From: Mycobacterium sp. IDR2000157661
Lineage (GTDB): Bacteria > Actinomycetota > Actinomycetes > Mycobacteriales > Mycobacteriaceae
DNA length: 64,000 bases
NCBI RefSeq assembly: GCF_022317005.1
Contig: NZ_CP081006.1
Span: 3,286,001-3,350,000, forward strand
Reading direction: 5' to 3'
The notes under the pieces are model-generated. The model saw nothing but the letters and a program-made list of their open reading frames with translations, did no database searches and had not been told where the DNA came from. Shown in pieces: positions 63,154-64,000 of this stretch (within the stretch, counting starts at the first letter, position 1; each line of letters starts with the position of its first letter). A program made the translations under genes and the position numbers.

Positions 63154-64000
63154 CTCAAATCCGCTTCGTCCGCCCGTATGGCCCACGTAGCGAAACGCTC
63201 ACCCTGCTCGCGTTGTTTCACGAAGTTGCGAACGACTCGGTCGATGTAGTCACCCAGCTCGGTGGACAGCACCTTGTGCTGGCGCAGCTTGCGGCCGAAG
63301 CCGCTGTCCAGCCCCAGGCTGCCGCCCAAATGAACCTGGAATCCCTCGACGGCGTTGCCGTCGCCGTCGTCGACCATCTGGCCCTTGAAGCCGATGTCGG
63401 CGACCTGGATGCGGGCGCAGGAGTTCGGGCAGCCGTTGATGTTGACGGTGATCGGCACGTCGAGTTGGGCATTGATGTCGTCGAGCCGCTTCTCCAGCTC
63501 GGGCACCAGCACCTGTGCGCGGTTGCGAGTCTCGGCGAACGACAACTTGCAGTACTCGATGCCGGTGCACGCCATGAGGTTCTTGCGCCAGTGCGACGGC
63601 CGCGACGGCAGGCCCAGCGCATCCAGCTGTTCGACGAGCTTGGCCAACTTTTCATCGGGCACATCGAGGATGACCAGCTTCTGGTACGGGGTGAAGCGGA
63701 TGCGGTCAGAACCCGCGGCGGCGGCCAGGTCGGCCACCTTGGTCAGGATCGTGCCGGAGACCCGCCCGGCGATCGGCGCTACGCCGACGGCGTTCATGCC
63801 GTTCTTGAGCCGCTGGATGCCGACGTGGTCGATCGGGTGCTTGACCGGCTCGGGCGCCGGGCCGTCGATCAGCTTGCGGCCCAGGTACTCGGTTTCGAGA
63901 ACTTCCCTGAACTTTTCTACGCCCCAGTCCTTGATGAGGAACTTCAGCCGCGCCTTTGACCGCAGCCGCCGGTAGCCGTAGTCGCGGAACACCGAGGTGA
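63150..64000 (-). CDS. sirA: Ferredoxin-dependent sulfite reductase, C-terminal part (5' end outside window)
   Basis: Reduces sulfite to sulfide with six electrons from ferredoxin; siroheme and 4Fe-4S cofactors. The frame is open to base 64000, so only the C-terminal 283 or so residues are present. Visible: TSVFRDYGYRRLRSKARLKF at the window edge, the Fe-S/siroheme cysteines in ACTGIEYCKLSF and GCPNSCAR, and VHLGGSLGLDSGFGRKLRQH. It corresponds to M. tuberculosis Rv2391 (nirA/sirA). The GTG at 63992 is internal. First gene of the operon with cysH and che1; its promoter lies outside. Confidence 0.95.
   Translation of the reverse strand, partial: TSVFRDYGYRRLRSKARLKFLIKDWGVEKFREVLETEYLGRKLIDGPAPEPVKHPIDHVGIQRLKNGMNAVGVAPIAGRVSGTILTKVADLAAAAGSDRIRFTPYQKLVILDVPDEKLAKLVEQLDALGLPSRPSHWRKNLMACTGIEYCKLSFAETRNRAQVLVPELEKRLDDINAQLDVPITVNINGCPNSCARIQVADIGFKGQMVDDGDGNAVEGFQVHLGGSLGLDSGFGRKLRQHKVLSTELGDYIDRVVRNFVKQREQGERFATWAIRADEADLR

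Overview
The window is about 64 kb of high-GC actinobacterial DNA. It comes from a fast-growing Mycobacterium (Mycolicibacterium-type) chromosome. Three things point there: the gene order follows the M. tuberculosis block Rv2448c (valS) to Rv2391 (sirA/nirA); the genes are packed with ATGA/GTGA overlaps; and many genes have mycobacterial leaderless promoters (TANNNT followed 6-8 bases later by ATG/GTG). No rRNA, tRNA, CRISPR array, insertion sequence or prophage was seen. Family names and M. tuberculosis comparisons come from recognition of the sequence, not from a database search.

Layout. Bases 1-10500 hold housekeeping genes: valS (3' part), folC, a DUF4233 membrane protein, ndk, rne (RNase E with very acidic tails and a long leader), rplU-rpmA, obg and proB. 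Bases 10390-16780 hold a sirtuin with a probably truncated neighbour, a cysteine hydrolase, nadE, a membrane methyltransferase, an enoyl-CoA hydratase family gene and a ribokinase-like gene. Bases 16890-30610 hold proA, a MoxR/VWA pair, nadD-rsfS-gpgP-octT-degV (NAD synthesis, ribosome silencing, methylglucose lipopolysaccharide synthesis), an ArsR-SRPBCC-maleylpyruvate-isomerase-like operon, comEA-comEC and holA. Bases 30638-36715 hold rpsT, the conserved ATP-grasp/alpha-E/transglutaminase cluster, an RNase Z-like hydrolase, a CBS protein and a GNAT acetyltransferase.

Bases 36852-44909 are the main accessory feature. They form a compact eight-gene cluster related to the complex I membrane arm (A, a fused and degenerate B/D-like protein, H, J, K, L, M, N). 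It has no C, E, F, G or I genes, the B-like part lacks the Fe-S cysteines, and the H-like subunit lacks the usual quinone-site motif. It sits between genes that are close neighbours in M. tuberculosis, so it looks inserted.

Bases 44917-64000 hold a PemK/MazF-like gene, lepA (possibly starting at ATC), two tandem sensor-domain lipoproteins and the trehalase treH. The rest is a sulfur-metabolism neighbourhood: an ArsR-rhodanese/MddA-like methyltransferase/38-residue protein/MFS operon; the sulfate ABC transporter subI-cysT-cysW-cysA preceded by a leaderless poly-cysteine leader ORF; a persulfide dioxygenase-rhodanese plus sulfide:quinone oxidoreductase operon behind two CstR-like operators; and sirA-cysH-che1 for assimilatory sulfite and APS reduction. 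Together these genes import sulfate, reduce it to sulfide, supply siroheme iron, and dispose of excess sulfide and persulfide.

A recurrent 5'-ATGAGCGCTTGCG module forms four tiny ORFs (MSAC...). Their stop codons overlap, or in one case closely precede, the next start codon.
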